Part shown: positions 1-14,100 of the stretch, in pieces
How positions within the stretch are numbered: position 1 is the stretch's first letter
How the letters are laid out: every line of letters starts with the position of its first letter
Source of the DNA: Echiichthys vipera
Taxonomy: Eukaryota > Chordata > Actinopteri > Perciformes > Trachinidae
DNA: 64,000 nt
NCBI GenBank assembly: GCA_963691815.1
Contig: OY829663.1
Location: forward strand, 6,483,523 to 6,547,522
Direction of reading: 5' to 3'
Notes under the pieces: model-generated
Database searches by the model: none
What the model saw: the letters and a program-made list of their open reading frames with translations, nothing else
Told to the model about the DNA's origin: nothing
Program-made: the position numbers and the translations under genes

Positions 1-44
1 CCTAACCCTAACCCTAACCCTAAACCTAATCTCAAACGTAACCC

Positions 45-1438
45 TATTTTAAATAGGCCATAACTTTTGATAGGAAGGTCGTAGAGACTCCATTTTGGTA
101 CCGATGGAAAGCTTGTGGCCATAAATAGGGGGGTAGGCGAAGTTTCAACAAATGAGCACCAAATGGAAAAAAATTAGGCACACAATTGTTTAAGATCAAA
201 GGGTTCCCGATGTCCTATCGCAACAAAACCAGCATGACTGAACTCGTCACCCAGGAAATAGGGGGGGTAGCCCAAATTTCAAGTCTCTAAACTAACCCTA
301 ACCCCAAAACCCTAACCCTAACCCTAATCCCAACCCTAACCCTAACCGTAGCCCCAACCCTAACCCTAACCCTTCCTCTAACCCCAACCCCAAACCCAAT
401 CCCTAACCGTTACCCTAACCCTAACCCTAATCCTAACCCTAACCCTAACCCTAACCCTAGCCCAAATTTCAAGTCTCTAAACTAACCCTAACCCCAAAAC
501 CCTAACCCTAACCCTAACCCTAACCCTAACCCCAAAACCGTAACCCTAACCCTAACCCTAACCCTAATCTCAAACCTTAACCCTATTTTAAATAGGCCAT
601 AACTTTTGATAGGAAGGTCGTAGAGACTCCATTTTGGTACCGATGGAAAGCTTGTGGCCATAAATAGGGGGGTAGGCGAAGTTTCAACAAATGAGCACCA
701 AAGGGAAAAAAATTAGGCACACAATTGTTTAAGATCAAAGGGTTCCCTATGTCCGATCGCAACGAAACCAGCATGAGTGAACTCGGCAGCCAGGAAATAG
801 GGGGGGTAGCCCAGATATCAAGTCTCTAAACTAACCCTAACCCCAAAACCCTAACCCTAACCCTAACCCTAATCCCAACCCTAACCCTAACCGTAGCCCC
901 AACCCTAACCCTAACCCTTCCCCTAACCCCAACCCCAAACCCAATCCCTAACCCTTACCCTAACCCTAACCCAAATCCTAACCCTAACCCTAACCCTAAA
1001 CCTAATCTCAAACGTAACCCTATTTTAAATAGGCCATAACTTTTGATAGGAAGGTCGAAGAGACTCCATTTTGGTACCGATGGAAAGCTTGTGGCCATAA
1101 ATAGGGGGGTAGGCGAAGTTTCAACAAATGAGCACCAAAGGGAAAAAAATTAGGCACACAATTGTTTAAGATCAAAGGGTTCCCGATGTCTGATCATAAC
1201 GAAACCAGCATGAGTGAACTCGGCACCCAGGAAATAGGGGGGTAGCCCAAATTTAAAGTCTCTAAACTAACCCTAACCCCAAAACCCTAACCCTAACCCT
1301 AACACTAATCCCAACCCTAACCCTAACCGTAGCCCCAACCCTAACCCTAACCCTAACCCTTCCCCTAACCCAACCCCAACCCCAATCCCTAACCCTAACC
1401 CTAATCCCAACCCTAACCCTAATCTCAAACCTTAACCC
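45..1438. repeat. Satellite sub-block A, duplicated at 3348-4747
   Basis: Core intervals of 539, 437 and 418 bp recur as 545, 437 and 418 bp at 3348-4747. The first core in both blocks carries the same private variants: AAATGGAAAA in place of AAAGGGAAAA, CCTATCGCAACAAAACC, and CTCGTCACCC. Both also share a linker with CTTCCTCTAACCCC and CCGTTACCC. The offset of about 3.3 kb marks a segmental duplication inside the array, distinct from the 1145-bp unit. Small differences (for example CCTATGTCC at the second core of block A against CCGATGTCC in block B) show limited divergence. Confidence 0.9.
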
Positions 1439-3347
1439 TATTTTAAATAGGCCATAACCTTTGATAGGAAGGTCGTAGAGACTCCATTTTGGTACCGATG
1501 GAAAGCTTGTGGCCATAAATAGGGGGGTAGGCGAAGTTTCAACAAATGAGCACCAAAGGGAAAAAAATTAGGCACACAATTGTTTAAGATCAAAGTGTTC
1601 CCGATGTCCGATCGCAACGAAACCAGCATGAGTGAACTCGGAAGCCAGGAAATAGGGGGGGTAGCCCAAATTTCAAGTCTCTAAACTAACCCTAACCCCA
1701 AAACCCTAACCCTAACCCTAACCCTAACCCTAACCCCAAAACCGTAACCCTAACCCTAACCCTAACCCTAACCCTAATCTCAAACCTTAACCCTATTTTA
1801 AATAGGCCATAACTTTTGATAGGAAGGTCGAAGAGACTCCATTTTGGTACCGATGGAAAGCTTGTGGCCATAAATAGGGGGGTAGGCGAAGTTTCAACAA
1901 ATGAGCACCAAAGGGAAAAAAATTAGGCACACAATTGTTTAAGATCAAAGTGTTCCCGATGTCCGATCGCAACGAAACCAGCATGAGTGAACTCGGAAGC
2001 CAGGAAATAGGGGGGGTAGCCCAAATTTCAAGTCTCTAAACTAACCCTAACCCCAAAACCCTAACCCTAACCCTAATCCCAACCCTAACCCTAACCCTAA
2101 CCCTAACCCTAACCCTAGCCCCAACCCTAACCCTAACCCTAACCCTAATCTCAAACCTTAACCCTATTTTAAATAGGCCATAACTTTTGATAGGAAGGTC
2201 GTAGAGACTCCATTTTGGTACCGATGGAAAGCTTGTGGCCATAAATAGGGGGGTAGGCGAAGTTTCAACAAATGAGCACCAAAGGGAAAAAAATTAGGCA
2301 CACAATTGTTTAAGATCAAAGGGTTCCCGATGTCTGATCATAACGAAACCAGCATGAGTGAACTCGGCACCCAGGAAATAGGGGGGGTAGCCCAAATTTC
2401 AAGTCTCTAAACTAACCCTAACCCCAAAACCCTAACCCTAACCCTAACCCTAATCCCAACCCTAACCCTAACCGTAGCCCCAACCCTAACCCTAACCCTA
2501 ACCCTTCCCCTAACCCAACCCCAACCCCAATCCCTAACCCTAACCCTAATCCCAACCCTAACCCTAATCTCAAACCTTAACCCTATTTTAAATAGGCCAT
2601 AACCTTTGATAGGAAGGTCGTAGAGACTCCATTTTGGTACCGATGGAAAGCTTGTGGCCATAAATAGGGGGGTAGGCGAAGTTTCAACAAATGAGCACCA
2701 AAGGGAAAAAAATTAGGCACACAATTGTTTAAGATCAAAGTGTTCCCGATGTCCGATCGCAACGAAACCAGCATGAGTGAACTCGGAAGCCAGGAAATAG
2801 GGGGGGTAGCCCAAATTTCAAGTCTCTAAACTAACCCTAACCCCAAAACCCTAACCCTAACCCTAACCCTAACCCTAACCCCAAAACCGTAACCCTAACC
2901 CTAACCCTAACCCTAACCCTAACCCTAACCCTAATCTCAAACCTTAACCCTATTTTAAATAGGCCATAACTTTTGATAGGAAGGTCGAAGAGACTCCATT
3001 TTGGTACCGATGGAAAGCTTGTGGCCATAAATAGGGGGGTAGGCGAAGTTTCAACAAATGAGCACCAAAGGGAAAAAAATTAGGCACACAATTGTTTAAG
3101 ATCAAAGTGTTCCCGATGTCCGATCGCAACGAAACCAGCATGAGTGAACTCGGAAGCCAGGAAATAGGGGGGGTAGCCCAAATTTCAAGTCTCTAAACTA
3201 ACCCTAACCCCAAAACCCTAACCCTAACCCTAACCCTAACCCCAAAACCGTAACCCTAACCCTAACCCTAATCCCAACCCTAACCCTAACCCTAGCCCAA
3301 ACCCTAACCCTAACCCTAACCCTAACGCTAATCTCAAACCTTAACCC

Positions 3348-4747
3348 TATTTTAAATAGGCCATAACTTTTGATAGGAAGGTCGTAGAGACTCCATTTTG
3401 GTACCGATGGAAAGCTTGGGGCCATAAATAGGGGGGTAGGCGAAGTTTCAACAAATGGGCACCAAATGGAAAAAAATTAGGCACACAATTGTTTAAGATC
3501 AAAGGGTTCCCGATGTCCTATCGCAACAAAACCAGCATGAGTGAACTCGTCACCCAGGAAATAGGGGGGGTAGCCCAAATTTCAAGTCTCTAAACTAACC
3601 CTAACCCCAAAACCCTAACCCTAACCCTAATCCCAACCCTAACCCTAACCGTAGCCCCAACCCTAACCCTAACCCTTCCTCTAACCCCAACCCCAAACCC
3701 AATCCCTAACCGTTACCCTAACCCTAACCCTAATCCTAACCCTAACCCTAACCCTAACCCTAGCCCAAATTTCAAGTCTCTAAACTAACCCTAACCCCAA
3801 AACCCTAACCCTAACCCTAACCCTAACCCTAACCCTAACCCCAAAACCGTAACCCTAACCCTAACCCTAACCCTAATCTCAAACCTTAACCCTATTTTAA
3901 ATAGGCCATAACTTTTGATAGGAAGGTCGTAGAAACTCCATTTTGGTACCGATGGAAAGCTTGTGGCCATAAATAGGGGGGTAGGCGAAGTTTCAACAAA
4001 TGAGCACCAAAGGGAAAAAAATTAGGCACACAATTGTTTAAGATCAAAGGGTTCCCGATGTCCGATCGCAACGAAACCAGCATGAGTGAACTCGGCAGCC
4101 AGGAAATAGGGGGGGTAGCCCAGATATCAAGTCTCTAAACTAACCCTAACCCCAAAACCCTAACCCTAACCCTAACCCTAATCCCAACCCTAACCCTAAC
4201 CGTAGCCCCAACCCTAACCCTAACCCTTCCCCTAACCCCAACCCCAAACCCAATCCCTAACCCTTACCCTAACCCTAACCCAAATCCTAACCCTAACCCT
4301 AACCCTAAACCTAATCTCAAACGTAACCCTATTTTAAATAGGCCATAACTTTTGATAGGAAGGTCGAAGAGACTCCATTTTGGTACCGATGGAAAGCTTG
4401 TGGCCATAAATAGGGGGGTAGGCGAAGTTTCAACAAATGAGCACCAAAGGGAAAAAAATTAGGCACACAATTGTTTAAGATCAAAGGGTTCCCGATGTCT
4501 GATCATAACGAAACCAGCATGAGTGAACTCGGCACCCAGGAAATAGGGGGGTAGCCCAAATTTAAAGTCTCTAAACTAACCCTAACCCCAAAACCCTAAC
4601 CCTAACCCTAACACTAATCCCAACCCTAACCCTAACCGTAGCCCCAACCCTAACCCTAACCCTAACCCTTCCCCTAACCCAACCCCAACCCCAATCCCTA
4701 ACCCTAACCCTAATCCCAACCCTAACCCTAATCTCAAACCTTAACCC
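3348..4747. repeat. Satellite sub-block B, copy of 45-1438
   Basis: Second copy of the 539/437/418 pattern, offset by about 3.3 kb. Its first monomer (545 bp) contains two linkers fused around a leftover fragment, CCCAAATTTCAAGTCTC at about 3763-3779. The main part of one core has therefore been lost between them. The equivalent scar in block A is at about 461-477, so the deletion came before the duplication. Confidence 0.88.
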
Positions 4748-7700
4748 TATTTTAAATAGGCCATAACCTTTGATAGGAAGGTCGTAGAGACTCCATTTTG
4801 GTACCGATGGAAAGCTTGTGGCCATAAATAGGGGGGTAGGCGAAGTTTCAACAAATGAGCACCAAAGGGAAAAAAATTAGGCACACAATTGTTTAAGATC
4901 AAAGTGTTCCCGATGTCCGATCGCAACGAAACCAGCATGAGTGAACTCGGAAGCCAGGAAATAGGGGGGGTAGCCCAAATTTCAAGTCTCTAAACTAACC
5001 CTAACCCCAAAACCCTAACCCTAACCCTAACCCTAACCCTAACCCCAAAACCGTAACCCTAACCCTAACCCTAACCCTAACCCTAACCCTAATCTCAAAC
5101 CTTAACCCTATTTTAAATAGGCCATAACTTTTGATAGGAAGGTCGTAGAGACTCCATTTTGGTACCGATGGAAAGCTTGTGGCCATAAATAGGGGGGTAG
5201 GCGAAGTTTCAACAAATGAGCACCAAAGGGAAAAAAATTAGGCACACAATTGTTTAAGATCAAAGGGTTCCCGATGTCCGATCGCAACGAAACCAGCATG
5301 AGTGAACTCGGCAGCCAGGAAATAGGGGGGGTAGCCCAAATTTCAAGTCTCTAAACTAACCCTAACCCCAAAACCCTAACCCTAACCCTAATCCCAACCC
5401 TAACCCTAACCCTAACCCTAACCCTAGCCCCAACCCTAACCCTAACCCTAACCCTAATCTCAAACCTTAACCCTATTTTAAATAGGCCATAACTTTTGAT
5501 AGGAAGGTCGTAGAGACTCCATTTTGGTACCGATGGAAAGCTTGTGGCCATAAATAGGGGGGTAGGCGAAGTTTCAACAAATGAGCACCAAAGGGAAAAA
5601 AATTAGGCACACAATTGTTTAAGATCAAAGGGTTCCCGATGTCTGATCATAACGAAACCAGCATGAGTGAACTCGGCACCCAGGAAATAGGGGGGGTAGC
5701 CCAAATTTCAAGTCTCTAAACTAACCCTAACCCCAAAACCCTAACCCTAACCCTAACCCTAATCCCAACCCTAACCCTAACCGTAGCCCCAACCCTAACC
5801 CTAACCCTAACCCTTCCCCTAACCCAACCCCAACCCCAATCCCTAACCCTAACCCTAATCCCAACCCTAACCCTAATCTCAAACCTTAACCCTATTTTAA
5901 ATAGGCCATAACCTTTGATAGGAAGGTCGTAGAGACTCCATTTTGGTACCGATGGAAAGCTTGTGGCCATAAATAGGGGGGTAGGCGAAGTTTCAACAAA
6001 TGAGCACCAAAGGGAAAAAAATTAGGCACACAATTGTTTAAGATCAAAGTGTTCCCGATGTCCGATCGCAACGAAACCAGCATGAGTGAACTCGGAAGCC
6101 AGGAAATAGGGGGGGTAGCCCAAATTTCAAGTCTCTAAACTAACCCTAACCCCAAAACCCTAACCCTAACCCTAACCCTAACCCTAACCCCAAAACCGTA
6201 ACCCTAACCCTAACCCTAACCCTAACCCTAACCCTAATCTCAAACCTTAACCCTATTTTAAATAGGCCATAACTTTTGATAGGAAGGTCGTAGAGACTCC
6301 ATTTTGGTACCGATGGAAAGCTTGTGGCCATAAATAGGGGGGTAGGCGAAGTTTCAACAAATGAGCACCAAAGGGAAAAAAATTAGGCACACAATTGTTT
6401 AAGATCAAAGGGTTCCCGATGTCCGATCGCAACGAAACCAGCATGAGTGAACTCGGCAGCCAGGAAATAGGGGGGGTAGCCCAAATTTCAAGTCTCTAAA
6501 CTAACCCTAACCCCAAAACCCTAACCCTAACCCTAATCCCAACCCTAACCCTAACCCTAACCCTAACCCTAGCCCCAACCCTAACCCTAACCCTAACCCT
6601 AATCTCAAACCTTAACCCTATTTTAAATAGGCCATAACTTTTGATAGGAAGGTCGTAGAGACTCCATTTTGGTACCGATGGAAAGCTTGTGGCCATAAAT
6701 AGGGGGGTAGGCGAAGTTTCAACAAATGAGCACCAAAGGGAAAAAAATTAGGCACACAATTGTTTAAGATCAAAGGGTTCCCGATGTCTGATCATAACGA
6801 AACCAGCATGAGTGAACTCGGCACCCAGGAAATAGGGGGGGTAGCCCAAATTTCAAGTCTCTAAACTAACCCTAACCCCAAAACCCTAACCCTAACCCTA
6901 ACCCTAATCCCAACCCTAACCCTAACCGTAGCCCCAACCCTAACCCTAACCCTAACCCTTCCCCTAACCCAACCCCAACCCCAATCCCTAACCCTAACCC
7001 TAATCCCAACCCTAACCCTAATCTCAAACCTTAACCCTATTTTAAATAGGCCATAACCTTTGATAGGAAGGTCGTAGAGACTCCATTTTGGTACCGATGG
7101 AAAGCTTGTGGCCATAAATAGGGGGGTAGGCGAAGTTTCAACAAATGAGCACCAAAGGGAAAAAAATTAGGCACACAATTGTTTAAGATCAAAGTGTTCC
7201 CGATGTCCGATCGCAACGAAACCAGCATGAGTGAACTCGGAAGCCAGGAAATAGGGGGGGTAGCCCAAATTTCAAGTCTCTAAACTAACCCTAACCCCAA
7301 AACCCTAACCCTAACCCTAACCCTAACCCTAACCCCAAAACCGTAACCCTAACCCTAACCCTAACCCTAACCCTAACCCTAATCTCAAACCTTAACCCTA
7401 TTTTAAATAGGCCATAACTTTTGATAGGAAGGTCGAAGAGACTCCATTTTGGTACCGATGGAAAGCTTGTGGCCATAAATAGGGGGGTAGGCGAAGTTTC
7501 AACAAATGAGCACCAAAGGGAAAAAAATTAGGCACACAATTGTTTAAGATCAAAGTGTTCCCGATGTCCGATCGCAACGAAACCAGCATGAGTGAACTCG
7601 GAAGCCAGGAAATAGGGGGGGTAGCCCAAATTTCAAGTCTCTAAACTAACCCTAACCCCAAAACCCTAACCCTAACCCTAATCCCAACCCTAACCCTAAC

Positions 7701-8182
7701 CCTAACCCTAACCCTAGCCCCAACCCTAACCCTAACCCTAACCCTAATCTCAAACCTTAACCCTATTTTAAATAGGCCATAACTTTTGATAGGAAGGTCG
7801 TAGAGACTCCATTTTGGTACCGATGGAAAGCTTGTGGCCATAAATAGGGGGGTAGGCGAAGTTTCAACAAATGAGCACCAAAGGGAAAAAAATTAGGCAC
7901 ACAATTGTTTAAGATCAAAGGGTTCCCGATGTCTGATCATAACGAAACCAGCATGAGTGAACTCGGCACCCAGGAAATAGGGGGGGTAGCCCAAATTTCA
8001 AGTCTCTAAACTAACCCTAACCCCAAAACCCTAACCCTAACCCTAACCCTAATCCCAACCCTAACCCTAACCGTAGCCCCAACCCTAACCCTAACCCTAA
8101 CCCTTCCCCTAACCCAACCCCAACCCCAATCCCTAACCCTAACCCTAATCCCAACCCTAACCCTAATCTCAAACCTTAACCC
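4748..8182. repeat. Regular higher-order repeat block: three 1145-bp units
   Basis: Core spacing is 361, 365, 419 bp repeated exactly three times (4748, 5893, 7038, 8183). The three monomers are distinguishable. One has ATAACCTTTG at its head, GTGTTCCC and GGAAGCC at its end, and a linker with CCAAAACCGTAA. The second usually has GGGTTCCC, a PvuI-type CGATCG and GGCAGCC, then a linker with CCTAGCCCC; the copy at 7399 instead carries GTGTTCCC and GGAAGCC. The third has TGATCATAAC and GGCACCC, then a long linker with CCGTAGCCCC and CTTCCCCTAACCC. This is a higher-order satellite organisation in which the three-monomer unit, not the monomer, has been amplified. Confidence 0.93.
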
Positions 8183-11100
8183 TATTTTAAATAGGCCATA
8201 ACCTTTGATAGGAAGGTCGTAGAGACTCCATTTTGGTACCGATGGAAAGCTTGTGGCCATAAATAGGGGGGTAGGCGAAGTTTCAACAAATGAGCACCAA
8301 AGGGAAAAAAATTAGGCACACAATTGTTTAAGATCAAAGTGTTCCCGATGTCCGATCGCAACGAAACCAGCATGAGTGAACTCGGAAGCCAGGAAATAGG
8401 GGGGGTAGCCCAAATTTCAAGTCTCTAAACTAACCCTAACCCCAAAACCCTAACCCTAACCCTAACCCTAACCCTAACCCCAAAACCGTAACCCTAACCC
8501 TAACCCTAACCCTAACCCTAATCTCAAACCTTAACCCTATTTTAAATAGGCCATAACTTTTGATAGGAAGGTCGAAGAGACTCCATTTTGGTACCGATGG
8601 AAAGCTTGTGGCCATAAATAGGGGGGTAGGCGAAGTTTCAACAAATGAGCACCAAAGGGAAAAAAATTAGGCACACAATTGTTTAAGATCAAAGTGTTCC
8701 CGATGTCCGATCGCAACGAAACCAGCATGAGTGAACTCGGAAGCCAGGAAATAGGGGGGGTAGCCCAAATTTCAAGTCTCTAAACTAACCCTAACCCCAA
8801 AACCCTAACCCTAACCCTAACCCTAACCCCAAAACCGTAACCCTAACCCTAACCCTAATCCCAACCCTAACCCTAACCCTAGCCCAAACCCTAACCCTAA
8901 CCCTAACCCTAACCCTAATCTCAAACCTTAACCCTATTTTAAATAGGCCATAACTTTTGATAGGAAGGTCGAAGAGACTCCATTTTGGTACCGATGGAAA
9001 GCTTGTGGCCATAAATAGGGGGGTAGGCGAAGTTTCAACAAATGAGCACCAAAGGGAAAAAAATTAGGCACACAATTGTTTAAGATCAAAGTGTTCCCGA
9101 TGTCCGATCGCAACGAAACCAGCATGAGTGAACTCGGAAGCCAGGAAATAGGGGGGGTAGCCCAAATTTCAAGTCTCTAAACTAACCCTAACCCCAAAAC
9201 CCTAACCCTAACCCTAATCCCAACCCTAACCCTAACCCTAACCCTAACCCTAGCCCCAACCCTAACCCTAACCCTAACCCTAATCTCAAACCTTAACCCT
9301 ATTTTAAATAGGCCATAACTTTTGATAGGAAGGTCGTAGAGACTCCATTTTGGTACCGATGGAAAGCTTGTGGCCATAAATAGGGGGGTAGGCGAAGTTT
9401 CAACAAATGAGCACCAAAGGGAAAAAAATTAGGCACACAATTGTTTAAGATCAAAGGGTTCCCGATGTCTGATCATAACGAAACCAGCATGAGTGAACTC
9501 GGCACCCAGGAAATAGGGGGGTAGCCCAAATTTAAAGTCTCTAAACTAACCCTAACCCCAAAACCCTAACCCTAACCCTAACCCTAATCCCAACCCTAAC
9601 CCTAACCGTAGCCCCAACCCTAACCCTAACCCTAACCCTTCCCCTAACCCAACCCCAACCCCAATCCCTAACCCTAACCCTAATCCCAACCCTAACCCTA
9701 ATCTCAAACCTTAACCCTATTTTAAATAGGCCATAACCTTTGATAGGAAGGTCGTAGAGACTCCATTTTGGTACCGATGGAAAGCTTGTGGCCATAAATA
9801 GGGGGGTAGGCGAAGTTTCAACAAATGAGCACCAAAGGGAAAAAAATTAGGCACACAATTGTTTAAGATCAAAGTGTTCCCGATGTCCGATCGCAACGAA
9901 ACCAGCATGAGTGAACTCGGAAGCCAGGAAATAGGGGGGGTAGCCCAAATTTCAAGTCTCTAAACTAACCCTAACCCCAAAACCCTAACCCTAACCCTAA
10001 CCCTAACCCTAACCCCAAAACCGTAACCCTAACCATAACCCTAACCCTAACCCTAACCCTAACCCTAATCTCAAACCTTAACCCTATTTTAAATAGGCCA
10101 TAACTTTTGATAGGAAGGTCGAAGAGACTCCATTTTGGTACCGATGGAAAGCTTGTGGCCATAAATAGGGGGGTAGGCGAAGTTTCAACAAATGAGCACC
10201 AAAGGGAAAAAAATTAGGCACACAATTGTTTAAGATCAAAGTGTTCCCGATGTCCGATCGCAACGAAACCAGCATGAGTGAACTCGGAAGCCAGGAAATA
10301 GGGGGGGTAGCCCAAATTTCAAGTCTCTAAACTAACCCTAACCCCAAAACCCTAACCCTAACCCTAACCCTAACCCCAAAACCGTAACCCTAACCCTAAC
10401 CCTAATCCCAACCCTAACCCTAACCCTAACCCTAGCCCAAACCCTAACCCTAACCCTAACCCTAACCCTAACCCTAATCTCAAACCTTAACCCTATTTTA
10501 AATAGGCCATAACTTTTGATAGGAAGGTCGTAGAGACTCCATTTTGGTACCGATGGAAAGCTTGTGGCCATAAATAGGGGGGTAGGCGAAGTTTCAACAA
10601 ATGAGCACCAAAGGGAAAAAAATTAGGCACACAATTGTTTAAGATCAAAGGGTTCCCGATGTCTGATCATAACGAAACCAGCATGAGTGAACTCGGCACC
10701 CAGGAAATAGGGGGGTAGCCCAAATTTAAAGTCTCTAAACTAACCCTAACCCCAAAACCCTAACCCTAACCCTAACCCTAATCCCAACCCTAACCCTAAC
10801 CGTAGCCCCAACCCTAACCCTAACCCTAACCCTTCCCCTAACCCAACCCCAACCCCAATCCCTAACCCTAACCCTAATCCCAACCCTAACCCTAATCTCA
10901 AACCTTAACCCTATTTTAAATAGGCCATAACCTTTGATAGGAAGGTCGTAGAGACTCCATTTTGGTACCGATGGAAAGCTTGTGGCCATAAATAGGGGGG
11001 TAGGCGAAGTTTCAACAAATGAGCACCAAAGGGAAAAAAATTAGGCACACAATTGTTTAAGATCAAAGTGTTCCCGATGTCCGATCGCAACGAAACCAGC

Positions 11101-14100
11101 ATGAGTGAACTCGGAAGCCAGGAAATAGGGGGGGTAGCCCAAATTTCAAGTCTCTAAACTAACCCTAACCCCAAAACCCTAACCCTAACCCTAACCCTAA
11201 CCCTAACCCCAAAACCGTAACCCTAACCATAACCCTAACCCTAACCCTAACCCTAATCTCAAACCTTAACCCTATTTTAAATAGGCCATAACTTTTGATA
11301 GGAAGGTCGAAGAGACTCCATTTTGGTACCGATGGAAAGCTTGTGGCCATAAATAGGGGGGTAGGCGAAGTTTCAACAAATGAGCACCAAAGGGAAAAAA
11401 ATTAGGCACACAATTGTTTAAGATCAAAGTGTTCCCGATGTCCGATCGCAACGAAACCAGCATGAGTGAACTCGGAAGCCAGGAAATAGGGGGGGTAGCC
11501 CAAATTTCAAGTCTCTAAACTAACCCTAACCCCAAAACCCTAACCCTAACCCTAACCCTAACCCCAAAACCGTAACCCTAACCCTAACCCTAATCCCAAC
11601 CCTAACCCTAACCCTAACCCTAGCCCAAACCCTAACCCTAACCCTAACCCTAACCCTAACCCTAATCTCAAACCTTAACCCTATTTTAAATAGGCCATAA
11701 CTTTTGATAGGAAGGTCGTAGAGACTCCATTTTGGTACCGATGGAAAGCTTGTGGCCATAAATAGGGGGGTAGGCGAAGTTTCAACAAATGAGCACCAAA
11801 GGGAAAAAAATTAGGCACACAATTGTTTAAGATCAAAGGGTTCCCGATGTCCGATCGCAACGAAACCAGCATGAGTGAACTCGGCAGCCAGGAAATAGGG
11901 GGGGTAGCCCAAATTTCAAGTCTCTAAACTAACCCTAACCCCAAAACCCTAACCCTAACCCTAATCCCAACCCTAACCCTAACCCTAACCCTAACCCTAA
12001 CCCTAACCCTAGCCCCAACCCTAACCCTAACCCTAACCCTAATCTCAAACCTTAACCCTATTTTAAATAGGCCATAACTTTTGATAGGAAGGTCGAAGAG
12101 ACTCCATTTTGGTACCGATGGAAAGCTTGTGGCCATAAATAGGGGGGTAGGCGAAGTTTCAACAAATGAGCACCAAAGGGAAAAAAATTAGGCACACAAT
12201 TGTTTAAGATCAAAGTGTTCCCGATGTCCGATCGCAACGAAACCAGCATGAGTGAACTCGGAAGCCAGGAAATAGGGGGGGTAGCCCAAATTTCAAGTCT
12301 CTAAACTAACCCTAACCCCAAAACCCTAACCCTAACCCTAACCCTAACCCTAACCCCAAAACCGTAACCCTAACCCTAACCCTAACCCTAACCCTAACCC
12401 TAATCTCAAACCTTAACCCTATTTTAAATAGGCCATAACTTTTGATAGGAAGGTCGTAGAGACTCCATTTTGGTACCGATGGAAAGCTTGTGGCCATAAA
12501 TAGGGGGGTAGGCGAAGTTTCAACAAATGAGCACCAAAGGGAAAAAAATTAGGCACACAATTGTTTAAGATCAAAGGGTTCCCGATGTCCGATCGCAACG
12601 AAACCAGCATGAGTGAACTCGGCAGCCAGGAAATAGGGGGGGTAGCCCAAATTTCAAGTCTCTAAACTAACCCTAACCCCAAAACCCTAACCCTAACCCT
12701 AATCCCAACCCTAACCCTAACCCTAACCCTAACCCTAGCCCCAACCCTAACCCTAACCCTAACCCTAATCTCAAACCTTAACCCTATTTTAAATAGGCCA
12801 TAACTTTTGATAGGAAGGTCGTAGAGACTCCATTTTGGTACCGATGGAAAGCTTGTGGCCATAAATAGGGGGGTAGGCGAAGTTTCAACAAATGAGCACC
12901 AAAGGGAAAAAAATTAGGCACACAATTGTTTAAGATCAAAGGGTTCCCGATGTCTGATCATAACGAAACCAGCATGAGTGAACTCGGCACCCAGGAAATA
13001 GGGGGGGTAGCCCAAATTTCAAGTCTCTAAACTAACCCTAACCCCAAAACCCTAACCCTAACCCTAACCCTAATCCCAACCCTAACCCTAACCGTAGCCC
13101 CAACCCTAACCCTAACCCTAACCCTTCCCCTAACCCAACCCCAACCCCAATCCCTAACCCTAACCCTAATCCCAACCCTAACCCTAATCTCAAACCTTAA
13201 CCCTATTTTAAATAGGCCATAACCTTTGATAGGAAGGTCGTAGAGACTCCATTTTGGTACCGATGGAAAGCTTGTGGCCATAAATAGGGGGGTAGGCGAA
13301 GTTTCAACAAATGAGCACCAAAGGGAAAAAAATTAGGCACACAATTGTTTAAGATCAAAGTGTTCCCGATGTCCGATCGCAACGAAACCAGCATGAGTGA
13401 ACTCGGAAGCCAGGAAATAGGGGGGGTAGCCCAAATTTCAAGTCTCTAAACTAACCCTAACCCCAAAACCCTAACCCTAACCCTAACCCTAACCCTAACC
13501 CCAAAACCGTAACCCTAACCCTAACCCTAACCCTAACCCTAATCTCAAACCTTAACCCTATTTTAAATAGGCCATAACTTTTGATAGGAAGGTCGAAGAG
13601 ACTCCATTTTGGTACCGATGGAAAGCTTGTGGCCATAAATAGGGGGGTAGGCGAAGTTTCAACAAATGAGCACCAAAGGGAAAAAAATTAGGCACACAAT
13701 TGTTTAAGATCAAAGTGTTCCCGATGTCCGATCGCAACGAAACCAGCATGAGTGAACTCGGAAGCCAGGAAATAGGGGGGGTAGCCCAAATTTCAAGTCT
13801 CTAAACTAACCCTAACCCCAAAACCCTAACCCTAACCCTAACCCTAACCCCAAAACCGTAACCCTAACCCTAATCCCAACCCTAACCCTAACCCTAACCC
13901 TAGCCCAAACCCTAACCCTAACCCTAACCCTAACCCTAACCCTAATCTCAAACCTTAACCCTATTTTAAATAGGCCATAACTTTTGATAGGAAGGTCGTA
14001 GAGACTCCATTTTGGTACCGATGGAAAGCTTGTGGCCATAAATAGGGGGGTAGGCGAAGTTTCAACAAATGAGCACCAAAGGGAAAAAAATTAGGCACAC

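Noticed and set aside
2047..2060. CCCCAAAACCC motif resembling ciliate telomere repeats
   Set aside because: It occurs once or twice per monomer as a variant of CCCTAA, never in tandem. Coincidental.
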